The translations under genes and the position numbers were made by a program. Of a stretch of DNA of 64,000 nucleotides, positions 52,901 to 63,961 are shown piece by piece; the first letter of the stretch is position 1; the number at the start of each line of letters is the position of its first letter. This DNA comes from Amoebophrya sp. A120 (lineage: Eukaryota; Sar; Dinophyceae; Syndiniales; Amoebophryaceae): the NCBI GenBank assembly GCA_905178155.1, contig CAJINV010000005.1:1046564-1110563 (forward strand). The letters run 5' to 3'. Under the pieces are notes generated by a model. It was not told the DNA's origin, ran no database searches, and was given only the letters and a program-made list of their open reading frames with translations.

Positions 52901-55900
52901 TCACAGCCCTCGGTCTGGACAACACCCGTGGTGGGCATTTGACTGGGAAGTGCAGCACCTGTATGGACCGCGGCGACCTCGCGCAGATAGCGGCGAAAGG
53001 CATGGGCTTCGACTGCGCTGCGAGCGCCTGCTGTGCAATGCTGCAGCAAAACGGCGGCTGCACGAGCAGCACCACCGGGCCACGACTCTGCCCGGTAACC
53101 TGCGCTGCAAGTCCGTTGAGTTGCGCGAACCAAGCAGCGACAACGGCGTATGTTGAACCGAATTTCAGTACAACGTCATTGCTACAGCGGTCGCTGCAGA
53201 CGCACGAAGCGGGATCCTCTTCAAAGCGAGAGCCAGCAGCGAGTCGCATCTCTTTGCAACTCGCCCGTACACGGTTACTCGGACCGCGACGGGCCGAGAA
53301 TGCAGGTTCGGTTTTTGAAGCACGAGAAAAAAATCTCGTCCGCAAGACATCTACAACCACGAGCACCTCCAACGTTTGCGACTGCTGTACGCTAAACATG
53401 CAGAACCCGACGAACCAGGCCGACACTCTTGGCCGCAAAACGCACATCATGGCCGCGAAAAAGGCGTACGCCGTGAAGAACTGCAGCTTCTGGCTCGGGT
53501 GGATGCAGCTACGGTCTAAATGCGAGGCCAATTCCGTGGACTTTCAAAAGATCACGAACAACACGATAACTTTGAAGGAAAAGGACGAAGCGGAATGGCT
53601 GGAGGAGTTGAGCGACTTGTATGAAAAGGAGGAAACCCGGGACCAGCATTTCCGCCTGCAAATTCAAAACGGGAAGTACGACGTGGAAGTTTTGATGACG
53701 AACACTGACTTGCAGAAACGGGATTTGCAAACCGCGTTACTTGGCGATCTAGCCTCGTGGCGGATCGCCGTGGAAATCTGCATCGTGTGGCTGTTGACGA
53801 GTGTGCTCCTCTGGGTCTACGCCAACCCGAACGGCGCCGCTTCGTGCTGGGCGGCGTGTGAGAATGGTGAAGCAGGCCACCAGCAAGAGCAATCGCAAAG
53901 AGCGCCACTCGGACCGACGCTCGTTGGCCCGGTTTTAGTTCCGTTTTTCGCGTACGTAACCTCTGCAGGTGTGTTTCTCGCGATGTTGGGTGTTTCCGCG
54001 ATCCCGATGTTCGAGTTCGACGATTTGTCCCCTATCGGAATACTCGACGGGGACGTCGACGGGGAGGCGGAGACGATGTTGCCCTTGACTTTTCTGACGT
54101 TGATGCTGGTCCGCCTCGTGCTCGTTGTGAACCTACTCTGGAGCGGGCAGATCTACCTCGCAGCGGTTAACGAAAGCAGAAGGACGATCGAAGTGAAGAA
54201 AGGCACCATTGTGAAGGTGCCGAGTAACAGCAAAATGCTCGTTGATGCTGTTCCGAAGCCGTCTTTGTTGCGGTACGCGAGGACTTTTCTTGCGTTCGTT
54301 TCTTGCTCTATCGGAGTCAGCCTGCACACCGAATTGCCACTGATCCTGCGTTTTGCCGCGTTGCAAACTGTGTTCCTGATCTTGTTCCAGACAACGCTTG
54401 CCGCTGCTTTTCTTCACATCACCGCCAATCTGCTTGCGCGGTATCTCGCGAGCTGCAGTTCAGGGTCATCTGAGAATTCGAATAGAGGAGGCAAACAAAG
54501 TACTGCTGCAGACGAACTCGAGGACCAGTACGACTTGCCGACATTTGGTTCAATCGAAGAACAGCAACAAGGGACGAACCAGCAGCACCAGCCACAGCGA
54601 GCTGACTTGCTGGAAAGTCGACCGGGCGGAACGCCGGCCGTGAAGAAGGGCGTTAACAAAACAACTGCTGCGATCAGTAGCCGCTCTGCTTGCTCGCCGA
54701 AGCAGGCTTGGGGTGCAGGAGAGGTTTCCAATGGTAGAAACCCGGCTCCTTCCTCGTCTTCCGTTGATGTCGAGTACAACACGAAGCTGATGAACGTGAA
54801 GAGTTCGTTGTCCATGTTCCCGAACGCGCTGCTCGACGACGACAACGAATCGACGATCGGGACTTCGAGCACGAAGAAACTCGGGTTCACCTGCGCGATC
54901 GTCGCGAGGATCGTGCTCCTCTCCGTCTTCCTCCCCTTCGCGGCCGACTGCCCCGCGGAAATGTTGCGGCTAGACCTGGTGGACGGCACCACTCGCCGGT
55001 TTTTGCGGGCCGCGTCCGAGGGATTGGCGGTTGACGTAGGTCGTGGTACAAGTACTAGTGCTCAGCGCGTCAGTGGTATTCCGTCGAAGCTGACGCTGTA
55101 CCTTCCCCCTTCCTCCATCGGTGCGTACCACAAGCAAGCCAATCGCGAGTATTTTATGAACTTCGTGAGGGAGAAGCTGCTGAAACACGAGAAGGTCTCC
55201 CGGTGGTTCTCTCAAACGCAAATCCACTCGTGGCTGTTTGATTTCGAGGCAATGCAGCGAGGAAGGGACTTCAGTCCCAATGACTGGTCCAGCGCGGCGC
55301 AGGCGTACCCCATTTCGACCTGTCCGCTGATTCTGGAAAAGACGAATGAGTTTCAGGAAGTGTTGATCACGTCAGGGTCCAACGCCGGGAAGTTGGCGGC
55401 GTTGCGGACACGGCTGCAGTCAGTTTTGGTGCTAGAAAATTTGGGGAAGGTTTCCAGCAATAGGGGAGCATTAACTTCATCGTCTTCTGCCGCTAACACC
55501 AACGCCACAACTTCCTCCTCCCAGTTGATTGGGTTGAAGATGGAAATTCCGACTTCAGAAGAGCAAGCGGTTTTCGGCGCCGCAGTCAACACGGCTTCTC
55601 CCCCAGCGGAAGACCCGGCTAACCCTTTCCGGAGCGCGTACTGCAAAAACAAGGTAGCAAAACAGTTGTCTTCCTGGAATCTGTTCGAAGTTGTTCTTAA
55701 ACGGAAGACGGCTAATCCGCTTTTACCGACGGAAAAAGTTCTCTTTTCCCAACTACCAAAATCACAATCCGAAGAATTTCGCGATAAAACCACCGTCGAT
55801 GAGTTCCTCCAAGCAGTCGCGCAAACTTGGCCAGAAACCGAATTCGACGTTTCCTTCCGGTTTTTGGAAAAAACCACCCCTAGAATCAAAGGCGGTAGCT

Positions 55901-57141
55901 TGCTGTCGCAAACGCTGCGGGATAACTTTTTGAAGCAGCAGAGACAAACTTGCGAGTTGCAACCCAATCTCTACCAGGAACGCGTCGAGTATTTTGACAC
56001 CAGTGACCCGTTTTTCTTCTATGACTACCTTCACACGGTGTTTGAGGAGTTTAAAGGCGGCGTTTGCGCGGACAACTCTGAAACGATTCCGGATTCGTTA
56101 ATAGATCGCCGCGTCGACAACGAGCCGGTCGGGAAGCTACGGCTGCTTAGTGAACGGCGGGAGGAAGTGTTCTACGATGTGCTTGGCAGTGAGGGTGCTA
56201 CTGCCACTACTCAAGGTAGTACCAACGGTACTTCAGCGTCAGTAGTAACAGCTGATTCCGCGTCCGCATCTCCGATCATCCGGGGCGTGACACAAATCCC
56301 GGTGCACCTCTACCTCCGCGTCGACATGCTAAACCCGCAGAACCGAGTCGAGTTGAAAAACGACATCGAGTGGATTCTCGAAGCAGAACGACGTGCTTAC
56401 CCGAATCACTGGGGACGGAGCAGTCAGGATTCGTTTTTCCACGCTGATTTCCTTATCGACGCAGAAAGGGATCTCGGGCTGAAACACTCCGCCGACGACG
56501 CATTTCTCGTCGCTTCCCTGGTGCTCGGAATCACGCTTTTTTTCTTCCTCCACCCGGCTTTCGGGGCGATTCTCGGCTGCGTCATCGCCATGTCCATGGC
56601 AGAACTTGTCGGGTTGATGGAGTTGTTGGACTTGCAGATCAACATGGTCACTCTCGCAGCGCTGTTTTTAAGTTTTGGAATTCAGTTGATCTACTGTTTG
56701 CCCATTGCGGAAAGTTTCGTGAATGAAGAAGCTGGCTGTGGCGGAGAAACAACGTCCAACCGGAATGGTGGTGATAATGACGCCCGAAGCCCGGCGAAGA
56801 AAGAGAACACGACGGCGTCACTGCCGCTGTTTTCTGTAAAACGCCTTCCGTTGGACTGCAGATTGTGTTTTCAGTTTGGGAATGCCGCGTCGTTTCCGGT
56901 GGCGATTCTGGTAGTCACCGTTTTATCTTTTCTCATCTTCCTCGGCGTGGCGAACAGCGAGGTGATCCGGGGGTTCTACCTGGTTCTGACATGCAACGCG
57001 GTTTTGACAGCGTTGAACGCGTTTGTCTTCCTACCGACGTGCTTTATGCTCGCAAAGGCGGGTATGGACAAGGCTTTGAGCAGCAGTACGGGGAGTAAAG
57101 TGAAACCGGTTATGTCGGGCGTGGTCCCGGGCGAAGCGTAA
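49978..57141 (+). CDS. Patched/NPC1-like RND membrane protein with Cys-rich ectodomain
   Basis: Intronless, 2387 residues. Layout follows Patched/NPC1/Dispatched proteins: TM1 at about 79-100; a large first ectodomain to about 1255 with many cysteines; a cluster of helices at about 1260-1500 corresponding to the sterol-sensing domain (TM2-6); a disordered cytosolic insert; TM7 near 1640; a second ectodomain; and five C-terminal helices at about 2175-2362 containing LQINMVTLAALFLSFGIQ, the sequence typical of TM9-10. The first ectodomain holds three ShK-like Cys repeats (residues about 725-1055), each with C-A-x...CA(C)...LCP-x-x-C...SCAN. RND-family proteins move lipids or sterols out of membranes using ion gradients. 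The acidic residue that usually follows G-x-x-x in TM10 appears to be absent (FGIQLIYCL), which could affect coupling. Family assignment firm, substrate unknown. Confidence 0.87.
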   Translation: MAPILPQKRQVRSANGRFFSSDNPRPLKMSPSSTSLERDLSSSLNMLWPWKWLPSAADATRQRWAKVTATALNGTSKPTVFTAVSLLVVLFLFSLPFILRVSKGTLSRENPDGLFVFFGFELYDRPDAFYSHYTSEKTYLLEEQRDAYEQSFQNETYQGALRRDGVEFNECKTVAGSASASAASSTSHRSSTPTVKTARALRKRSSIKLAYRTTVATSSAQATTSSSASSGASSSASSATVQNEPASLCSDAALEEIWRFDDWLRNWRSSKNFQWNPDFCPTATDAKFKRESCLADYKQTCGAYKPGTDKTVAHEVCKSGFTTHQCHCKAATSTAANTCRSVDTILSADVGSSSTSIGATSQSTTTGTASRTDTKDLEMLRNAFLPSRQYCEIDPTAIANLECTDRVRDPRDGKLYSSLPCSPAVGAKQGEPVDQVGPGYWCGKRAFISPVAFHKRPLIELDATSDYWSTYRSVIDSAAYSQVLDRGLPSSSPPAMVQYAEAKVFVSQLVPDIMLKADRVDERPSCFKDKACLKHANQCPTAALVLRKFPNATGEITVNGFGAAAAKCPASATAATSSRRQLSSSDSCTIAASGSAVSVADLGVHGISSCANVTVEHCLRNTGTSCDFVSSSCRKHCDDLLAQTCSAAPDSFCGQFSNEADPGSQDKTLCESLTNQQSCSASGCQWVSTQMLTEIGRAGTEQAKCVACKNHNNYFQIVASLLPAPASSCAAHADPCACVASLPGVDFCGMPYAAVDFCPQLCAARPNSCANVAASGFVEVAKEQELAGNQHKKTCDLYHASETNCKKAGCSWQSTWDRGNLDAGGHDFAASGATKRCFPCENLQKEPYLKDFAGLAVTPCATSPDPCACLAPLASSVCAMTQVQSWWMCPHLCPQHATSCANVQSTGFEELPRPELAVPGSQSPVHCGNVLSATTSAAAAALAGPLTDMTMIQNAIGLCLLNGCTYVAAPEIGQFTALGLDNTRGGHLTGKCSTCMDRGDLAQIAAKGMGFDCAASACCAMLQQNGGCTSSTTGPRLCPVTCAASPLSCANQAATTAYVEPNFSTTSLLQRSLQTHEAGSSSKREPAASRISLQLARTRLLGPRRAENAGSVFEAREKNLVRKTSTTTSTSNVCDCCTLNMQNPTNQADTLGRKTHIMAAKKAYAVKNCSFWLGWMQLRSKCEANSVDFQKITNNTITLKEKDEAEWLEELSDLYEKEETRDQHFRLQIQNGKYDVEVLMTNTDLQKRDLQTALLGDLASWRIAVEICIVWLLTSVLLWVYANPNGAASCWAACENGEAGHQQEQSQRAPLGPTLVGPVLVPFFAYVTSAGVFLAMLGVSAIPMFEFDDLSPIGILDGDVDGEAETMLPLTFLTLMLVRLVLVVNLLWSGQIYLAAVNESRRTIEVKKGTIVKVPSNSKMLVDAVPKPSLLRYARTFLAFVSCSIGVSLHTELPLILRFAALQTVFLILFQTTLAAAFLHITANLLARYLASCSSGSSENSNRGGKQSTAADELEDQYDLPTFGSIEEQQQGTNQQHQPQRADLLESRPGGTPAVKKGVNKTTAAISSRSACSPKQAWGAGEVSNGRNPAPSSSSVDVEYNTKLMNVKSSLSMFPNALLDDDNESTIGTSSTKKLGFTCAIVARIVLLSVFLPFAADCPAEMLRLDLVDGTTRRFLRAASEGLAVDVGRGTSTSAQRVSGIPSKLTLYLPPSSIGAYHKQANREYFMNFVREKLLKHEKVSRWFSQTQIHSWLFDFEAMQRGRDFSPNDWSSAAQAYPISTCPLILEKTNEFQEVLITSGSNAGKLAALRTRLQSVLVLENLGKVSSNRGALTSSSSAANTNATTSSSQLIGLKMEIPTSEEQAVFGAAVNTASPPAEDPANPFRSAYCKNKVAKQLSSWNLFEVVLKRKTANPLLPTEKVLFSQLPKSQSEEFRDKTTVDEFLQAVAQTWPETEFDVSFRFLEKTTPRIKGGSLLSQTLRDNFLKQQRQTCELQPNLYQERVEYFDTSDPFFFYDYLHTVFEEFKGGVCADNSETIPDSLIDRRVDNEPVGKLRLLSERREEVFYDVLGSEGATATTQGSTNGTSASVVTADSASASPIIRGVTQIPVHLYLRVDMLNPQNRVELKNDIEWILEAERRAYPNHWGRSSQDSFFHADFLIDAERDLGLKHSADDAFLVASLVLGITLFFFLHPAFGAILGCVIAMSMAELVGLMELLDLQINMVTLAALFLSFGIQLIYCLPIAESFVNEEAGCGGETTSNRNGGDNDARSPAKKENTTASLPLFSVKRLPLDCRLCFQFGNAASFPVAILVVTVLSFLIFLGVANSEVIRGFYLVLTCNAVLTALNAFVFLPTCFMLAKAGMDKALSSSTGSKVKPVMSGVVPGEA

Positions 57142-58081
57142 AGCACAATTGTTTTTAATATGAAGTTGAGATTCATTTTCATACAACTATCACCCGAGCC
57201 TGTGGATTACAATTACAGACAGATTTCCAAGAAGAACGACGTCTAAATGCATTATCACCAAGAAACAAAGTAAAAGTATCCGTTGAAGCCACCTGCAAAA
57301 ACTCGGCTAGAACTACCGCAAGAGCTGAGCGATTCTTTCGTTAAATTTTGCTTATTGTGATTTAAGAAACCAGCTCGTCCAAAGTTTGATCTTCTCAGGA
57401 AAGCTTCCATATCCATCGCGTTTTGACATGACGTATCGCGTTTCTGTCCTGCAACTGGGCAATAGTTTCATGTTTTCCACACATCAATTCAACAGTTCTG
57501 CCGTTGCGCCAACGCGCTACAAACATGGATAAATTTCTACGTTGCATAGAAGACGTACTTACCACATCTAATTTGGTTTCACGATGTCTACCAACCGTCG
57601 ATAGACATCAGCATCGAGCACAGAGATGCATCAACGTAACTGTACAGGGTGAATGCAAAAAATTGGATAAAACTGCGTACACTACATACTGTTTTTCGTC
57701 GAGAAAGAAACTAGAGCTTGTTGTATTGCTTCGGTTATCACAATCACCGTCACCTGGTCTTTGTGTTTCCTCGGCTTAACAGCCGTTTCCGGTCAACAAC
57801 TCAAAAGTCTTTTTGTGATCTGAGCATGGATGTCGCTCCGCATTCTGATGATCCGAAGAGCAAGATCAATTTGCCCGGAACGGTTGATCAAGTTTTGTTC
57901 CTGTGTTGCGATTTGTTCGGCTGCTGCGCGGGAAAGCGATCATGATGTCGTTTTTTGTGTTGCTTGTATGTTTTCCGTCCCTAATTTAGGGCCCGACGAG
58001 ACATGTCGTGGTACTAACCCACGTGGTCTTCTCCACGATAGAACAGCTTTGAACTTATGTAGCAGCCACAGCGCGACAAAC
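57142..58081. other. Intergenic or 5' leader, no gene recognised
   Basis: Short open frames only. The downstream frame is open from 57830, but the segment before 58082 looks like leader sequence. Confidence 0.45.
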
Positions 58082-61000
58082 ATGAACCATTCCGACTCCA
58101 CCTCCTCTTCGTCGAGCAGCTGCTCGTCAGCCGCCACGACCCCCCGTGAGCGTCTGTTCTCCACCTCCCAATTAAAGGTTCGCATCCCCGCCGACGCGGA
58201 AGAGCTGTTGAAGCAGCTGAATCTGCCGCATCTTTACTACGTGGAGCCGATCTGCGACAAGGTTTTGGCGTGGGAATTTGATCAGTTAGATCATCATGCC
58301 AAAAGTTCTCCGACGGATTTGCATGAGCCAGCCGGTGGGCTTGGGCTCACTGCGGTTTCGGGCGGGAGTTCATCTTCAAGCAGCTCCTCTCGTGCGAGAG
58401 CCACGGCAGCTACATCGTCATCCTCCAAAGCGATTCTGAAGCTTTCCGACCACCAGCTGAAATCTCTGGAAGACCGGATCACGCACTACGAGCAGTCGGG
58501 CGCGATTCTCGCGGAGACGCTGTCCGAACGGGTTTTGAAGAACTACAACGCCTTCGCGACTGGGATGTCACTCGTGCACCAGATTTCCACGGAGATGGAT
58601 CTGGTGCAGATTTTGGTGAAAAATGGGCGCAGGAAACTCCATCTCGCCAGGGAAGACCTGAACGAATTCCAGGAGAAGATCGTCCGGAAGCAGAAGAAAC
58701 GGCAGCGGTTAGCGTGGTTGCAGGACACGCTGGAGCAGTTTTCGCTCTTCATGAAGTGGAACAAGGAAGTGCAGAAGTGCCTGGAAAACGTGGATTACAT
58801 ATCCGCGGTCGGGGCTTTACGGAAGTTGGAAACGGCTTTGCAGAAGTTCACGGTAGAGGATGTGACAAAACGGTATGTAACGTTGAATCAGGGCGGTGGT
58901 GGTAGAAACGGTGCTCCTGCGGATGATGTCGATGAGGATGAAGATTCTCCGAGAAGACCGAGATCGAGCTCCACGACGATGCAGGGAACGAGGCGAAAAG
59001 ACCAGCAGCTGCTCTGCGTGGAGGACGCGAGAAAGCGGTTTTCGGACAAGCAGCAGATCGTCAGACACAGCATCCACGAGGGATTGCGGGCGGTGGTTTT
59101 GGCCGTAGCATTTGATGAAGAGAAGTACGAAGAGATACTGCTCGCTGCTGCTGATATATCTGGGATGTACGGAACAGCGGCGTCATCGTCTGCCGGTGGA
59201 GCAATGGCTGCGTCAAGTTCCTCCTCCACTTCCTGTGCAAGCAGCCAGCAGCAGAATTTCCGAGGAGGTCTGACTTCGGCGCAGTCCTCCACAGCGTCCT
59301 CCACCGCGAGCAGTGCCAGGGGCTACAACAGCAATCCACCCGGTGCGTCGAGTGCAGTGTCGCAGCAGAACCAGCTTGCGAACAACCCGGGGAATCTGGT
59401 TGTAGAGTTTTTCCTCGATGCGGTGGTGTCCCTGGCGAACGAAACGCAGAGGAGGTTCAAGCGCGACGGCGAAAACGAGGTGGATCCGAGCTGCTACGCG
59501 ATATGTTTGTCGCACCTGCTGGAGAAGCTGCTGTTTGTGCTGTACAGGTTTGACACACTGTGCAGATATCATTCAGATCACAAGCTGCTGCAGGCGAGTG
59601 AGAGTGATGTTGCCGAAGCTGTAACAGCAAATGGAAGGACTCCATTGGAAGCAGGTAAAGGAGCAGAAGAAGAGGTGGCTGGAGATGCAGTTACAGCAAC
59701 AGAAACCGCGACGTCAACGCAGAACAAGGCCCGCCTAATCCACGACGTCCTTCAGGAGTTGAAGGACGCGCAACGGTCATTGTGGGACAAGATGCAGTAC
59801 CAGGTTTCGCTCCTCGTTTTGTCCTGGCGGGTGGACGATGTCACGGATAACGAGTTTTACCACTGTGTTTTCCTCGTCCTGCTTTTCATCACAGAGGGGG
59901 ACTACCTCTTCTCCCAGTTCCTCTCCAGAGTGAAGCTTGCGGAGAGCGCTACCGGCAGACCCAGCACTTCCACTGCAGCGAATAATGTCAACACTGCGAA
60001 CGTCTCCCGGTCTTTGCGGAACACGGTGAAAACGATCTGCCATCAGTACCTCGAAGGTGTCCACCGGAACGCTTGGAGTGTGATGCACAGTTTTCTGCTC
60101 CAAGACTCTTGGCAAAGAGTTCCGGTCGTGAGCTCCGCGGTTTCCATCCCGGGGTTGGCGAAACGGTTTCAGATTCTGAAGACCGCATGTAGTGACTCAG
60201 GTCTATCCTTCGCACAGATGAAACGGATGCTCTACTTCGAATTAAACAACACCAACTCTAGTACAACAAGTCGATCCTCCCCACTCAGCTCCGCTACGAC
60301 GCCCTCCTTCGCCCAAGCTGCTCTCCCCGCCTCGGGCGACGACTGGGCCTGGGTGAACCTCTTCGCAAAGTACGACACGGGCGCGAACTTGCTGGTAACG
60401 AAAAAGGTCTTGATGACGCCAGGACCGAACGACGCAGTTGTTACCGGTACGACGACAACGACCGGGACGCCACTGGATCCACCGGGAACTACCAGTCAGG
60501 TGGACCCTATTCTCTCGACCGCGTCATTCGCCAGCGGGTTCACGACGAGGACAAATTCCTCCTCCAACCTAGATGGCGACGACAGCCTGGAGGAAGACAA
60601 CCCGACGCCGGAAAAGATCGCCGCCTTGTTGGAAACCAGTCCGGTTCTGGCCGCCGCGACGATGCAAGTGTCGCAACACGTCCTTCACCGGCTATTGCGG
60701 CTGTTGAAGCTGGAAGATACGGCGTTAGCAAGCGAAGTTTTCCTGTCTCTCGCGCAGCTTTTCGAGTATTACGCTTACGGGGTTTGCTGCATCGCCCTGT
60801 CGAAAGCGGATCTGAAAAACTTCCTTGCGAACCTTCGGATCATTGAAAGTGTCAAGCCTGACGGGAGCAGCGACCACAGCGCGGGAGCGACGGAAAATAA
60901 CGGCGCGTCCACCGGCGTTTCGGTCCCCTGGCCCAAAGTTTTCGCCCGGTACCGGAGTTTCCTACTGCAACGGCACGGGTTGGAGCTGAGGCAGCGAATG

Positions 61001-62002
61001 CTGCATGTGCAAGATTACATCATCGAGAACGAAAATTTTGGCCAAGTCGACGTGAATCTACTTGACGTGAGTAACAACACAACATCAATGGCAGCCAAGC
61101 AAAAGCAGACCGCCAGCCCGGTCACCCTCCTCGCGGAGAAGTGCGTCGCGGTGGAGAGCTGCATCGGCCTCCTCCGCACCCTCTCCGCGCAACCGGAAAT
61201 GCACGCGGCGGAGCCGCAGCGGCAGTTCTTGGAACAGGCAGACCGGTGCGTGCAGGAATTACGGACGATCGTATACTACTGCGCAGCCCGGGATCTGCTC
61301 TACGTGACGGACGAAATGCCGTTGGATTCGTTTTGCCAGGAGCTGGCGCAGCTGGATTCGAGTGCGACGACGACGATCTTCTTCGACCAAATGCGGGCGC
61401 AGTTCCAGGATTTTGGAAGGAGGATTCCGTGTTGCGGGGGCGGAAGTTTGCCGCAGTTCGTACAATCGGCGGTCTGGACCTGGGTGTACTACCATTTTTT
61501 GCTCGCGTGCACCGACGTACTGGCGCGGGAGGAGGACGCGAAGAAGAGAAACTGGCTGACGAACGGGTAGTGAGTTTGCTTGTTTTGGTGCATCGTCACA
61601 ACTCTTTGCGTATGTTTAGACATCATGACCTGCATAGAAATCGAGAGTTTAACGTCATTTTCATTGCATTCTGTCACCAGGTTCACCAACCTCGTGACCG
61701 TCCTCGACGAGGTTCGTAGCGGCCCGCAGCAGAAGTTGGAATTGCTTCTTCCCACCGCCGCGATCACACTTAGAAAAGAGCAACAGTCCTCCTCTGCCGG
61801 GCAGGAGGAGGGTAGCCATTTGCTCGTCGTCTGGGAGCAGCTCCGGTCCGGCGCGGTCGACTGGCAGGAGTGGTGCAGGAAACACTCGGAATATCCCCTA
61901 GAACTGCACGTGAACCTGCTGAAGCCAAAGACAGACGCGATCAGGATTCAAAATCTCCTGACGGAAATATGCACCATGGCACAAAGTCAAATCGAGAAAT
62001 AG
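58082..62002 (+). CDS. VPS50: VPS50/syndetin, EARP complex subunit
   Basis: Exons 58082-61566 and 61681-62002 join through a phase-2 GT-AG intron to 3807 bases (1268 residues). The start chosen is the Met of MNHSDSTSSSS; the frame is open further upstream. Residues about 35-260 match the N-terminal VPS54/VPS50 helical region: LEDRITHYEQSGAILAETLSERVLKNYNAFATGMSLVHQISTEMD, then KNGRRKLHLAREDL and a KKRQR basic stretch. The C-terminal region (FTNLVTVLDEVR, WQEWCRKHSEYPLELHVNLL) matches the family's C-terminal domain. In other eukaryotes VPS50 with VPS51, 52 and 53 forms EARP, a tether for endosome recycling. Several Ser/Ala-rich insertions lengthen it relative to the animal protein. Confidence 0.85.
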
Positions 62003-62540
62003 ATGGCGCGATGCTGTACTGCACCCGTGGAACAAGGGAAAAAGTTGAAACGCGAGGTCAGAAAACAAGCATACAATTGCTCCGAAAGAACTCGCGAGAG
62101 TCTGTGTTTCGAAACAGAGTCCAAGTATGAACTAGATCTGATCCACCCTTAAGGTCAGTGACGTGTGCGAATTTGGATATGTCTATGCGAAACTATGGGG
62201 ATCACGGAAAAAACAATCATCTCATAGCAGCAGGCTTGCGTGATCCAATTATTTCTTCTGAGACGAAACAGTTGCGATCCAACACTTGGATCAAAACATT
62301 CCAGTCGGAAATGGTGCTTGTTGAAAGATCTGAACTCGCTGATCTTCCAAATCGAAAGTCATACTGCATGAAGCAATTTTATTGGCGATCGAATATCTTC
62401 ACTCTCACGCTCGACAGGAGTCAGATTTTACGAACGCAAGCGACAAACGATGGATTCATAGTAGCGCTACGGCAATACCTGATTTCTTGAAAGACACTTC
62501 TTGTTCTCCGATTATCCCCACTCAAACGACCGACAACGAC
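62003..62540. other. Intergenic, no gene recognised
   Basis: The frame of the nucleoporin is open upstream from 62382, but that part lacks FG repeats and reads as 5' leader. No other feature. Confidence 0.45.
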
Positions 62541-63961
62541 ATGTCAATCTTTGGTGGCGGCGGCAACAGCGCACCAGCCGGTGGCGGCTCTTTGTTCGGC
62601 GGCGGCGACAACAAACCAGCAGGCTCTATTTTCGGTGGTGCGGCACCTGCAGCCGGTGCCACCGCCGGTGGTTCCTCCCTTTTCGGTGGCGGTGGCGCGG
62701 CGGCTGCTCCGGCGCCGGCCGCGGGCGGCTTGTTCGGCGGTGGAGCGAGTGCAACTCCCGCTGCGCCAGCGGCTGGTGGATCGAGTCTTTTCGGAGGCGG
62801 CGCAGCGCAAACCCCGGCACCGGCCGCTTCAGGTTCATCGCTTTTCGGCACTGCTGCACCAGCACCCGCGGCAGCAGCGGAATCGAAGGCCGGGTCAATT
62901 TTCGGCGCGGCAGCACCAGCAGCAGCTCCGGATGCGAAGGCAGCAGCACCAGCAGGCGGATCTTTGTTCGGCGCACCTGCCGCTGCTCCTGCAGCGGCGC
63001 CCGCCGCGGACAACAAAGCTAGTTCGGTATTCGGAGCCAGCGCAGCACCGGCAGGAGACCAGAGTAAACCCGCGGAAAGCAAAGCAGGATCAATTTTCGG
63101 CGGTGCAGCAGCAGCTGCACCAGCAGCGGGTGGGGATAACAAAGCAGGGGGGTTGTTCGGAGGTGGCGGTGCAACAGCAGCTCCGGCAAATGACGCGGAT
63201 AAGAACGCACTCGCAACTGTCGGCGGAGCAAAGAAGGAGCCAGACCAGAATGCGCTAAGGATGTCGGTATCTATACATAGAACGGAAGACTTTTTTCGAA
63301 AAGTGAGAGTTTGAAATTGAATTTGAGTGTAGTCGTACGACTGATTCTGCTTCTACTTGTTACTGCCTGTCAAATAGATCAAAAGCAATTCGTCAACATA
63401 GCGACTCACTGTCACTTCTTCTTCTCTCTACTCAGGTCAACGAGCACCGGAAAGTTGGCGAACTTCTGCGACAATACGAAGAACGAATTTTCAAGCAAGC
63501 CGCAACGTTCCAGCAAGCCGCCGCACAGTGCGTCGAGATGGACACGGCACTGATTTCAAACAGTCTAAAGGTCCGAGAAATAAACCTGGAGTACGAAACT
63601 TTGCGAACAAAGCAGAACACCGTTGCCGAGTGCCTGAAGCACATTGCTGAACAGCAGGTACAAATTTTTTCGCAATACGGCACCCACGCGAGTTTGTGTG
63701 TTAGTTAATCAAAGCGCTGGCGCTTTTCTTCTCTCTGTAAGAAAGTACTCTGGATCGAAAATCTGCAATGCAAAAATCAATAAACAGGAATCTCTCTCCC
63801 GCCTAATGGGTGCCCTGCAAGCGAGTCTCCAGTCCGCCCCGGCTGCGAGTACGAAGTGTCACCAAAAAGCGAACACGCTCGCTCTGCATCTCGACGATTT
63901 GGAACGACAAGTGAACGACCTGACGTCGGAAATCGACAACGTGCACGAAAAACAGTATTGA
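62541..63961 (+). CDS. FG nucleoporin, Nup62/Nsp1 type
   Basis: Exons 62541-63266, 63436-63657 and 63788-63961 (1122 bases, 373 residues), both introns phase-0 GT-AG. The N-terminal 225 residues are an FG-repeat region of SLFGGG, SIFGG and GGLFGG units in Ala/Gly/Pro-rich spacers, the mesh-forming part of the nuclear pore channel. Exons 2 and 3 give a coiled coil (KVGELLRQYEERIFKQAATFQQAA, REINLEYETLRTKQNTVAECLKHIAEQQ, HLDDLERQVNDLTSEID) matching the Nsp1/Nup62 C-terminal domain, which binds the other channel nucleoporins. It is shorter than animal Nup62. Start is the Met that opens directly into the first FG unit. Confidence 0.9.

Noticed and set aside
62522-63142. 206-codon minus-strand Ala/Pro-rich open frame
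   Set aside because: Shadow of the FG-repeat exon; GGC/GCA codon repeats read in complement give Ala/Pro.
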